The position numbers and the translations under genes were made by a program. Of a stretch of 14,079 bases of DNA, positions 1 through 6,243 are shown one piece after another; position 1 is the stretch's first letter, and every line of letters starts with the position of its first letter. The notes under the pieces are model-generated. The model did no database searches, had not been told where the DNA came from, and was given only the letters and a program-made list of their open reading frames with translations. The stretch comes from CAYWFU01 sp964457585. Its GTDB lineage: Bacteria > JACRDZ01. Location: contig CAYWFU010000084.1 of the NCBI GenBank assembly GCA_964457585.1, forward strand, positions 1-14,079. Direction: 5' to 3'.

Positions 1-186
1 CCAGAATGACCAATTTATTTCTTCGCAAGCCCTAACATCAACATCTTCCATTAACCCGCATTTCGAGCATTCGAGTAATTCCCGATCTCCTGTAAATATT
101 CCCAAAGCCTTCGCTTTTTCTTGAAGTTTTATGAGTTCCTTTACAATTTTAAATATTTTATCGTTTTTATCAATAGTCCTACGCAT
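1..186 (-). CDS. Small CxxC (zinc-ribbon-like) protein, 5' part only
   Basis: An open frame of 62 codons runs from an ATG at 186 off the left edge, so only the N-terminus is visible. It begins MRRTIDKNDK, has a charged, probably helical stretch rich in Lys and Glu (residues 8-28), and then a CSKCG motif (Cys40 and Cys43) with another Cys at 54. One CxxC knuckle suggests a treble-clef or zinc-ribbon fold whose second cysteine pair lies beyond the edge; this is inference. An in-frame ATG at 198 is possible, but the purine-rich AGAGG that could serve as ribosome site directly abuts it and is about 12 nt from the ATG at 186, so I prefer 186. I do not recognise the family and assign no function. 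It is separated from the upstream AlbA-type gene by a hairpin-rich gap. Confidence 0.6.
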   Translation of the reverse strand, partial: MRRTIDKNDKIFKIVKELIKLQEKAKALGIFTGDRELLECSKCGLMEDVDVRACEEINWSFW

Positions 187-224
187 ATTGAATATCATCC
201 TCTATACAATACAAGTAACTTCCA

Positions 225-316
225 ACCATTTTGTTGGCATCAACAAAATGGTGTAACTCAGTGCCAATTTGTCACCAGTCCGTTTTGATCGTTTTGTTGC
301 TGTCAACAAAACGATC
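225..316. repeat. Twin perfect palindromes with shared core
   Basis: Two hairpin-forming palindromes lie 63 bp apart centre to centre. The first has 12-bp arms at 225-236 and 241-252 with loop GCAT. The second has 13-bp arms at 287-299 and 304-316 with loop CTGT. Both share the core TTTTGTTG-N4-CAACAAAA, but the flanking pair differs as a compensated change (A-T in one, G-C in the other), so pairing is kept while sequence changes. They lie in the 294-bp gap between the small CxxC gene and the AlbA gene. Function is unknown; paired protein-binding sites, an RNA structure, or remnants of coding DNA are possible. Confidence 0.75.
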
Positions 317-390
317 GGTAAACACATAAAGAGAATAACGTAATCCTTTTTATCAGCGGAATTGGAGATGACAAATTGGCACCTCCAATT
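261..390. repeat. Nested inverted repeats around second palindrome
   Basis: GTGCCAATTTGTCA at 261-274 is the exact reverse complement of 369-382, a 14-bp inverted repeat spanning the second palindrome (287-316). The right arm is itself the loop of a second hairpin, AATTGGAG at 360-367 against CTCCAATT at 383-390, which extends to CGGA/TCCG with a small bulge. The two foldings compete for the same bases, so the region could switch between structures. That is inference from base pairing alone. No gene explains this stretch. Confidence 0.6.
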
Positions 391-463
391 ATTCCGTTAA
401 TTTATATTTTCATGCAAAATGTCAAGTCTTGCCATTTCTCGCTATTAGCTGTTGAGGAAATTT

Positions 464-496
464 TTTCCGCCAAATTTCCGCTAAATTTCCGCTAAA
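464..496. repeat. 11-bp tandem repeat, three units, over a stop codon
   Basis: Three 11-bp units (TTTCCGCCAAA, then TTTCCGCTAAA twice) fill 464-474, 475-485 and 486-496, with one mismatch in the first. The stop codon of the AlbA-type gene (481-483) lies inside the array. Because 11 is not a multiple of 3, loss of one unit would remove the stop and add about 16 residues (beginning WRKKF) before a TGA. This could be chance, or a slippage-prone C-terminus. Confidence 0.8.
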
Positions 497-1866
497 ATAT
501 AATAGGCCTTTTTATCACTCTCTCCAATCCTTTTTATGACCCTTTTACCAACCATATCACTTAAATCATTCCTTGCCGTCCTGGTTGTTGCCCCAAACAA
601 CTCAGAATATTCTTTACTCGTTATTTTTTTATTCTTTCGTAAAAACTCTATTGCCTTTTTCTGCCGGTCATTAAGGTTTAAAGTTAAAATGTATTCTTCC
701 GTTAATTTGGATTTTCTTATGGTAACTACAAGGCTTGTCCCCGCATATTCAAAATCGGGATCAGGTAATCCCCATTCTTTACACCACTGGATTATTTTAT
801 TTGTACCTGTCCCTACCTCTTCTATATATTTAATCCAGAAAAATTGTTCGGCTATTAAAGGATTAGGCGGCACAGAGTCGTGTTTTTGCTTTAATGTTTC
901 TACTGTCCACCCTTCGGGCAGATTTCCGGGATTCCAGAATTCTATCCTGTCATCGAATATTCTAACCTGGATTTTAGAAACAGACCAATAATCTCTATGC
1001 GCTATGGCATTTGCTAAAGATTCCCTGATTACTTTAGGCGGATATTCCCATTTTTCCTGTCGTTCGATTTTGCCGGATTCAATCCATGCCGACATTGATA
1101 TGTGATCAAAAATAAATTTTTCTACTTCTATTACCTGTTCTATTATGTTTCCATTTATTAATTTCAGGTCAATCATTTTGTCGGTCACATCCAAACCTTT
1201 GAACCTTACACATTTAACAGCAGATTGAAGAAAAAAGTCCTGCGGTTTACCAAATAATAGAACAGCAGCATTTGTCAATTTCCCATTTCTGACAAGTTTT
1301 AAGCGCATCAGTATTTCTTTAGAGGACAGATTCTCATTTATATCCAAACCTCTTTCCGTTTTCGCCTTTATCACAAAAGCCTTTACCTTCTCCCTGTCTA
1401 TATCCTTTAATGTAACTCCCTCAATTATATGATTATCAAATCGTACTCTATCTTTATGTTTTTCAAGGATCAATCTTTCATATTCATCTTTACACATTTT
1501 CACGGAACAATTACCAACTCTTTTAAATGGCCGGCCAAAAGCAAGCACAAGTTTATCAAGACTTTCATTTACATCAATAACAATAATATTTTTCCCTTTT
1601 GCCTTTTCTACAACAATCCTGGGTTGAATTTTCGGGTCTGTATTTTGAGCAATTCTATTAGCAAGTTCTTCCAATGTGCCTTTTACCACTTGAACCCCAA
1701 TAGCTTCTCCGGTATTAGTAACACCAATAAAAACTTTGCCGCCCTTTGCATTGGAGAAAGCCGCAATAGTTTCTATTATTTCGTTTATTTCCGACAAAGA
1801 TTGTTTCCACTCGACTTTGGTTGATTCACTGATACCAATTAAATTTTCCAAGGTTTCTCGTGCCAT
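481..1866 (-). CDS. AlbA_2/Schlafen-type protein with ATPase module and winged helix
   Basis: A 461-residue protein. The N-terminus carries a Schlafen AlbA_2 domain (about residues 10-130): an ExxxxExK pattern at E14-E19-K21, then a signature at 36-57 that includes FSNAKGGKVFIGV. In eukaryotic Schlafens, acidic residues at the matching place form an RNase site; bacterial members are usually annotated as transcriptional regulators or RecG-like ATP-binding proteins. Residues 280-360 match the HATPase_c_4-type module: RESLANAIAHRDY, a strand pair ending FWNPG, and EEVGTGTNKI. Residues 399-457 look like a winged helix (NDRQKKAIEFL through TTRTARNDL). The length is typical for the class. The ATG at 1866 has AGGA about 7 nt upstream. 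It follows a type I modification gene pair and fic on the same strand, a context common for AlbA proteins in defence islands. The exact role, regulator or antiphage effector, is not settled by sequence. Confidence 0.88.
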   Translation of the reverse strand: MARETLENLIGISESTKVEWKQSLSEINEIIETIAAFSNAKGGKVFIGVTNTGEAIGVQVVKGTLEELANRIAQNTDPKIQPRIVVEKAKGKNIIVIDVNESLDKLVLAFGRPFKRVGNCSVKMCKDEYERLILEKHKDRVRFDNHIIEGVTLKDIDREKVKAFVIKAKTERGLDINENLSSKEILMRLKLVRNGKLTNAAVLLFGKPQDFFLQSAVKCVRFKGLDVTDKMIDLKLINGNIIEQVIEVEKFIFDHISMSAWIESGKIERQEKWEYPPKVIRESLANAIAHRDYWSVSKIQVRIFDDRIEFWNPGNLPEGWTVETLKQKHDSVPPNPLIAEQFFWIKYIEEVGTGTNKIIQWCKEWGLPDPDFEYAGTSLVVTIRKSKLTEEYILTLNLNDRQKKAIEFLRKNKKITSKEYSELFGATTRTARNDLSDMVGKRVIKRIGESDKKAYYILAEI

Positions 1867-1874
1867 ATTTTATC

Positions 1875-1967
1875 CTATAATTTATTTGACAAATAATTAC
1901 TACCTGCTTCATTTTTAAACCTATCGAATTCGATAGGTTTAAAATCCAGATTATTTAGTTTTTCCAT
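1875..1967 (-). pseudogene. N-terminal KilA-N domain remnant (30 codons)
   Basis: An ATG at 1967 opens 30 codons ending with TAG at 1875-1877, 8 bp before the AlbA start. The segment DFKPIEFDRFKNEAGSN resembles the core of KilA-N proteins as I recall it (xPDFKxVEFDxFKNEAGxN, normally followed by a segment like KWIEATNAIG and a RYGGTYAH motif). Everything after that point is missing, and no clear Shine-Dalgarno sequence precedes the ATG. I read it as a fragment left after a deletion or replacement by the AlbA gene. KilA-N and related antirepressor-type proteins are often found in phages and beside type I restriction genes. A translated leader peptide is a less likely alternative. The family match is from memory and was not searched. 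Confidence 0.55.
1913..1944. repeat. Perfect 32-bp palindrome centred on GAATTC
   Basis: Bases 1913-1944 equal their own reverse complement with no loop, centred between 1928 and 1929. The palindrome lies inside the KilA-N remnant, where it encodes FKPIEFDRFK. It lies 47-78 bp upstream of the AlbA-type start codon, so it could also serve as an operator for that gene. Sequence alone cannot tell whether selection acts on the DNA or the symmetry is a by-product of the codons. Confidence 0.85.
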
Positions 1968-2014
1968 TTTTATAAATTTGTTACAAATTATGCAATTGTT
2001 TCAACTTGGTGACT

Positions 2015-2036
2015 ACTTAGTGCCGACTTAGTGCCA
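2015..2036. repeat. 11-bp tandem pair in the fic-AlbA gap
   Basis: ACTTAGTGCCG (2015-2025) is followed directly by ACTTAGTGCCA (2026-2036), with weaker copies around (ACTTGGTG at 2004-2011, ACCTGGT at 2037-2043). The unit ACTTAGTGCCAA at 2026-2037 matches ACTCAGTGCCAA at 256-267 in 11 of 12 bases, on the far side of the AlbA gene. The rest of this 199-bp gap holds the KilA-N remnant, the 32-bp palindrome and a weak promoter-like pair (TTGCAT-15-TATAAA, minus strand, 1969-1995). Confidence 0.6.
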
Positions 2037-2065
2037 ACCTGGTCTGGTGGCTGGGTTCTAGTCCA

Positions 2066-2818
2066 TTACAACGCATTCAATAACCTCATATAATCCTTCA
2101 TAGATTCATAAACCATGGCAGAAATAAAATTTACAAAAGTTGTATTATCTACAGGTTCAATTTGAGTTTTTCCAATAGCGCTTATATAATAATTTCTCAG
2201 AACCGGCGGTATAATAGTAATGACATAGCCGCTCTGCAACAACGCCAGATTCATTAAAAGCCGCGCTGTTCTGCCGTTGCCATCAACAAAGGGATGAATA
2301 GTCACAAATTCCTTATGTATTAATGCTGAAAACTCAACAGGATGATATTTCTTTCTCATCAAAGGAATATTATGAGCAAATTTTTTCATGAGGCCGGATA
2401 GCTTTGAAGGCGGAGGCGGGATAAATTCTGTCCCTGTGATAATCACTTTTTCCTTCCTGTACTTTCCCGCGTTCTTCTCATCAATACGATAATAAAACAA
2501 CCTATGCAAATCTAAAATATCCTTTTCAGTTATTTCTTTATTTTTCGCCAGGTTATACAATAAATTATAAGCCTCGCTATGTCCTGTAGCCTCATAATGA
2601 TCTCTAATGGGTTTGCCTCCTATGGTAATACCGTCTTCCAATACAATCTTTGTTTCTGTTTCCGTTAAAGAATTACCTTCTAAAGCATTACTTGAGTAAG
2701 TTAACCCGATACGATAATATTCTTTTAACTGTTTCAATACATTTTGTTCAAGAGGTCTGTGCTTATCTAACTTTTTTTTAAGCTCATCTATTTCTTTTAT
2801 CCTATTTTCATATAACAT
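2066..2818 (-). CDS. Fic family protein AMP-transferase
   Basis: A 250-residue Fic protein. Fic enzymes move AMP (sometimes another nucleotide part) from ATP to a hydroxyl on a target protein. The active-site motif HPFVDGNGRTAR at 175-186 is complete, including the catalytic His175 and the phosphate-binding GNGR. An N-terminal inhibitory helix motif (S/T)xxxE(G/N) is present as S43-NAL-E47-G48, so this is a class II, self-inhibited Fic in which E47 should block ATP positioning. A proline-rich loop (IPPPP, 133-137) precedes the core, as in many members. The ATG at 2818 has a strong AGGAGG 4 nt upstream. It begins 31 bp after hsdM and is almost surely co-transcribed with hsdS-hsdM. Fic genes often accompany type I modification genes, but the target protein here is unknown. 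Confidence 0.95.
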   Translation of the reverse strand: MLYENRIKEIDELKKKLDKHRPLEQNVLKQLKEYYRIGLTYSSNALEGNSLTETETKIVLEDGITIGGKPIRDHYEATGHSEAYNLLYNLAKNKEITEKDILDLHRLFYYRIDEKNAGKYRKEKVIITGTEFIPPPPSKLSGLMKKFAHNIPLMRKKYHPVEFSALIHKEFVTIHPFVDGNGRTARLLMNLALLQSGYVITIIPPVLRNYYISAIGKTQIEPVDNTTFVNFISAMVYESMKDYMRLLNAL

Positions 2819-2849
2819 ATTTCCTCCTTTTTAAATTATCATATCCATT

Positions 2850-4367
2850 TTATTCATACCCCAATTCCTTCAAACAGTCATTCATTTTTTTCTCTGCTTC
2901 ATCCCGCTCTTTTTCAAGTTCACGCAATTTAACTAATGCCTCTTTTACATCAATTTTCTGTTCGGGCTCAGTTATATCAACATAACGGCTGATATTAAGA
3001 TTATGATCATTTTCTCTAATTTCATCAAGTGAAACAATGCGGGAAAATTTATCAACATCTTTATATTCATTGAATACTTTCACTATTTTTTCTATATCTT
3101 CATCACGCAGCCTGTTTTGATTTTTGCCTGCTTCGTAATATTCCGAGGCATTGATAAATAAAACTTTATTTTTACGCTCCTTTGGTTTATTGCGGTTTAA
3201 AATTAAAACTGCCGCGGGAATACCTGTGCCGTAAAAAAGATTTGGAACCAGCCCTATAATCGCCTCAAAAAAATCCTCTTCTAACAAAGCCTTTCTTATC
3301 CTGCCTTCCGATGCACCCCTAAAAAGCACGCCATGAGGCATTACAACTCCAACCATACCATTATTATTTACGATCGCAATCATGTGCTGAACAAACGCAT
3401 AATCACCTTTTGTTTTAGGCGGAATGCCATAGCGAAATCTGTTAAAACCGTCATTCTCGGCTGCTTCAGTACCCCATCCGTCAAGACTAAAAGGTGGGTT
3501 AGCTATTACCCTGTCAAAAAGCACTAATTCTCCGTCTTTAACGAATTTCGGATCGCGGATTACATCACCTTTTTGAATATCCGCGTCAGGGAAATTATGT
3601 AAAAGCATATTCATTTTGCATATTGACCACGTTCCAAGATTTTTCTCCTGTCCGCATAGAGAAATATTTTTCGCATTCCCCTTTTTTCTTTCGACATAAT
3701 GCGCGCATTCAATCAACATACCACCTGAGCCGCAGGTTGGATCACATATACGCATACCCTCTTTTGGTTTTAATACTTCAACAATAAGCTGAACTACTTT
3801 TCGAGGAGAAAAAAATTCTCCACCTTTCTTCCCGGCATCATCCGCAAATTTTTCGATCAGGTATTCATAAGCCTGTCCTAGAATATCAGGATCTTCAAGA
3901 TTTGAATTTTTTAGATCAATTTTAGAAAAATGGTTAATAAGACGGGATAAAACAGAATCACGATTCTTAGCATCTCCAAGTTTATTTGAGTTGAAATCTA
4001 TATCTGCTAAGACTCCTTCTAATGTAGGATTTTGGTCTTCCAATACTCCACAAGCCTTATTAATCGTATCCCCAATATTTTGAGAAATTTTTCTTATTTC
4101 AGTCCACCGGCTGCGTTTAGGAACAAAAAATTGATGTTCGTCCGGGTCATCCTGTGCTATTTTCTGTGCTTCAGATTTTGACACACTCCTTTTTAATTCT
4201 CTTTGCTCAATTTTCTCCGCTTCTTCTTCAAAAACATCCGACAGCCGTTTTAGAAAAAGAAAACCGAAAATATAATTTTTATAATCCGACGAATCAATTG
4301 AACCGCGTAGAATATCTGCGGCTCCCCATAAATAATTATTTAATTCAGAACTGGTTAGTTTCGCCAC
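2850..4367 (-). CDS. hsdM: Type I restriction-modification N6-adenine methyltransferase subunit
   Basis: A 505-residue HsdM-type protein that should methylate adenine in a sequence chosen by the HsdS partner. Residues 1-150 form the helical HsdM_N region. The SAM-binding motif I is DPTCGSGGM at 209-217, and the catalytic motif IV is NPPF at 290-293. A charged coiled coil (about 470-500) ends the protein and probably packs against the helices of HsdS. Length and motifs are normal, with no break. The start is GTG at 4367, placed by AAGGAGG 6 nt upstream; it overlaps the end of hsdS by 23 bp, suggesting translational coupling. No restriction subunit (hsdR) is seen in the window. Confidence 0.96.
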   Translation of the reverse strand: MAKLTSSELNNYLWGAADILRGSIDSSDYKNYIFGFLFLKRLSDVFEEEAEKIEQRELKRSVSKSEAQKIAQDDPDEHQFFVPKRSRWTEIRKISQNIGDTINKACGVLEDQNPTLEGVLADIDFNSNKLGDAKNRDSVLSRLINHFSKIDLKNSNLEDPDILGQAYEYLIEKFADDAGKKGGEFFSPRKVVQLIVEVLKPKEGMRICDPTCGSGGMLIECAHYVERKKGNAKNISLCGQEKNLGTWSICKMNMLLHNFPDADIQKGDVIRDPKFVKDGELVLFDRVIANPPFSLDGWGTEAAENDGFNRFRYGIPPKTKGDYAFVQHMIAIVNNNGMVGVVMPHGVLFRGASEGRIRKALLEEDFFEAIIGLVPNLFYGTGIPAAVLILNRNKPKERKNKVLFINASEYYEAGKNQNRLRDEDIEKIVKVFNEYKDVDKFSRIVSLDEIRENDHNLNISRYVDITEPEQKIDVKEALVKLRELEKERDEAEKKMNDCLKELGYE

Positions 4368-4962
4368 AGTAATCCTCCTTATTCATTAACATATCTGTTA
4401 TGATTTGATTTGTAATTTCTTTTCTTAAATTTGCTGATTCTATATTTAATCGATATTGTTCTTTTGCAATATTAGCAAGGTTAGCTATTTTTTTCTGTAA
4501 AGCGAGTGACGGAACCGGAATATTAATCTCCCCAATAGTAGATAAATTTAACACAAGCTGCATCGTTGAAGATGCTATATTAGATAAAAGGGTTCTTTGT
4601 CCTTCTTTAGTTTTCAAATATGTAGCTAGAAATATTGGGAGCAATTCATTGGTGAGACGAATGGCAATAAGGTTAGATGTTATTATTGCTTTTGATAAGT
4701 TACTTTGAATAACGGCTATTTTTAATTGGGTACCACGGCAGGTTATTATTATATCATCAGGATAAACAATATAGTGTTCAGCATTTTTAAAATTATTTAA
4801 CGAAAATCTTTTAAGATTATCAATCTTGACTTCATCATCAGTTATATCTTTAATATTTATAACCGATATTCCTTTTTCATCTTCAATTAATTTTGCAATA
4901 CTATATAATGGAGCACCGCCAAATATCTTTTTTGTAATTAATTTCAAACTTTTCAATATCAT
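4345..4962 (-). CDS. hsdS: Half-size type I specificity subunit, single recognition domain
   Basis: A 205-residue protein built like one half of a usual HsdS (about 400 residues with two recognition domains). Residues about 15-150 make a single target-recognition domain: a conserved entry (VINIKDI), then YPDDIIITCRGT at 67-78 and IITSNLIAIRL at 93-103. The closing segment INIPVPSLALQKKIANL (147-163) leads into a helix (about 155-190) that acts as the spacer coiled coil. Known half-S subunits pair as homodimers and read a palindromic bipartite site; I infer the same. The gene looks whole rather than truncated: it has a proper ATG with GGAG about 5-6 nt upstream, a natural stop (TGA at 4345), and a 23-bp overlap with hsdM. 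It is the first gene of the operon, downstream of a TTGACA promoter. Confidence 0.88.
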   Translation of the reverse strand: MILKSLKLITKKIFGGAPLYSIAKLIEDEKGISVINIKDITDDEVKIDNLKRFSLNNFKNAEHYIVYPDDIIITCRGTQLKIAVIQSNLSKAIITSNLIAIRLTNELLPIFLATYLKTKEGQRTLLSNIASSTMQLVLNLSTIGEINIPVPSLALQKKIANLANIAKEQYRLNIESANLRKEITNQIITDMLMNKEDYCGETNQF

Positions 4963-4991
4963 TTATTCTCCAACAAATGTTATTTTTGAAA

Positions 4992-5020
4992 AGTCTATCA
5001 GAAAAATTATACCCTGTCAA
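4992..5020 (-). promoter_or_regulatory. Likely sigma-70 promoter of the hsdS-hsdM-fic operon
   Basis: On the minus strand, TTGACA (5020-5015) is followed after 17 bp by TAGACT (4997-4992). The -35 matches the consensus fully and the -10 in four of six bases. Transcription would start near 4985, giving a leader of about 20 nt before the hsdS ATG at 4962. A TATAAT lies only 3 bp after TTGACA, too close to pair with it. Confidence 0.5.
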
Positions 5021-5054
5021 GTAATAACATCTATTCATTCAAATACTTAATTTT

Positions 5055-5087
5055 AATATTCGCAATATTAAATTAGTTTAACTAATT
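5055..5087. repeat. Short AT-rich palindromes at the operon junction
   Basis: AATATT-CGC-AATATT (5055-5069) is followed by AATTAGTT-T-AACTAATT (5071-5087). CGCAATATT recurs at 5110-5118. These sit between the histidine kinase remnant and the hsdS promoter. They could act as a weak terminator or binding site, but no G+C-rich stem with a U-tract is present. Confidence 0.5.
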
Positions 5088-5119
5088 AAATATATTGTAT
5101 AACAAAATCCGCAATATTT

Positions 5120-5427
5120 TTAAGAATTAATTTTCGGCAGGTAGATTTTAAACTCGGTGACTTTCATTTTAACACTTTCAACATCAATAAAGCCATTATA
5201 CTGCTTTACTATCCAAAATACCATACCAGTATCAGTAACTGAAAACAAAATATGATTATTATCGTTATTGGCTATACTGTTGTTTTGATTAGCTTTTTCA
5301 AATTCTATAAGTTCATGGTCTGTGCTTTGAGAAATAACTTTTTTAATTTTTTCATTCTAACTCTAATTTGCCGTTCAATTAAATTTTGACAATATGCGGA
5401 TAAATCTATATGTTGTTTATTTATCAT
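5120..5427 (-). pseudogene. Histidine kinase C-terminal remnant, frameshifted and deleted
   Basis: Translation of 5356-5120 gives 78 residues and a TAA. It contains FSVTDTG, then directly VKQYNGFIDVES and, near the end, FKIYLPKI. These are pieces of the HATPase domain of PAS-type sensor kinases, which read SVTDTGxGM, then an F-box and GTGLGLS, then IVKQHNGFIDVES and FKIYLP. The whole ATP-lid section between DTG and IVKQ is gone, so it cannot bind ATP. The frame is closed upstream by a TAG. A second short frame (ATG at 5427, MINKQHIDLS onward, TAG at 5305) overlaps it, which suggests a frameshift joining the two. The remnant sits between the methyltransferase gene and the hsdS operon, marking an old rearrangement joint. 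Family identification is from motif memory. Confidence 0.65.
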
Positions 5428-5430
5428 GAT

Positions 5431-6243
5431 TTATAACCTTTTAAACACAAAACCCTTATGCCAGGAATAATTTCTTAGCGATTTTGTACCTGATAATAGA
5501 TAATCAACCGGAACAGATATTAATAAGGATATATGAAGCAGTAAATAATAAAGAGAGTAAGGAATCTTCTGGGAATATAATATCAGGTTATGTTTAACAG
5601 GAATAACATCTACAGAAAAACTATCTTCTAATAATGTCCCTGCTTTTTCAATTGCGGTTATATATTCTTTATCACTTCGAATTGATAAAATTTTGCTAAA
5701 ATATAATTTTTTATAATATTCATCGGGAGCAACTTCTAAAATAAATAATTTGCCATTTTTCTTTACTAATCTTATCAAATTCGATATGCTTTTTTGAAAT
5801 TCTATTTCATCAACAATATGCTGCAATACTGTAACACAAGTTATAAAATCAAAACTTGAGGATGAAAGGTTAATATCTGCAATTGAAGCATTTATAAAAT
5901 CAACAGGTCTATTCATTGATTTTTTTGCGATCTTGATCATTTCGCTTGAGATATCCGCTCCTGTGACTATTGCTCCTTTTTCAGCCAGTCTTCCGCTCCA
6001 TCTTCCTATTCCGCATCCAACATCAAGAATTTTTTTATTCTGAATATTAACAGAAGCAATCATTCTGTTAAAAGCTTTATTATGTATTAAATCGATGTAT
6101 TTATTGTAAAGATAGGGAGCTCCATAAGAACATATTGCTTTAAATCCCTTATGGGAAGTACCATATTCCCGTGCTCTTTTATTCCAATATGTGTAATTAT
6201 TTTTTTCAATATCATTATCAAGCATATTTATATCCATCTTCAA
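5431..6243 (-). CDS. Class I SAM-dependent methyltransferase
   Basis: A 270-residue methyltransferase of the Methyltransf_11/25 type. Motif I is ILDVGCGIGRW (72-82), the acidic end of strand 2 is GADIS (94-98), and motif IV is FDFITCVTVLQHI (130-142), typical of small-molecule enzymes. A hydrophobic stretch at about 222-245 may touch the membrane. It is the last gene of the operon and overlaps the glycosyltransferase by 26 bp, so it probably methylates the sugar or lipid product. The start is uncertain: TTG at 6243 has GGAG at 9 nt, while ATG at 6237 and ATG at 6225 lack well-placed ribosome sites; I list the longest. The substrate cannot be read from sequence. No terminator is visible after the stop. 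Confidence 0.88.
   Translation of the reverse strand: MKMDINMLDNDIEKNNYTYWNKRAREYGTSHKGFKAICSYGAPYLYNKYIDLIHNKAFNRMIASVNIQNKKILDVGCGIGRWSGRLAEKGAIVTGADISSEMIKIAKKSMNRPVDFINASIADINLSSSSFDFITCVTVLQHIVDEIEFQKSISNLIRLVKKNGKLFILEVAPDEYYKKLYFSKILSIRSDKEYITAIEKAGTLLEDSFSVDVIPVKHNLILYSQKIPYSLYYLLLHISLLISVPVDYLLSGTKSLRNYSWHKGFVFKRL

Noticed and set aside
420..425. Minus-strand TTGACA as a promoter for the CxxC gene
   Set aside because: No -10 box lies at 16-18 bp (best are TAAATT at 15 or TATAAA at 13), and the start codon is about 235 bp away; left unlisted as too weak.
4345..4962. hsdS as a truncated pseudogene
   Set aside because: It has a good start and ribosome site, a complete recognition domain and spacer helix, a natural stop, and the 23-bp overlap with hsdM expected of a working pair.
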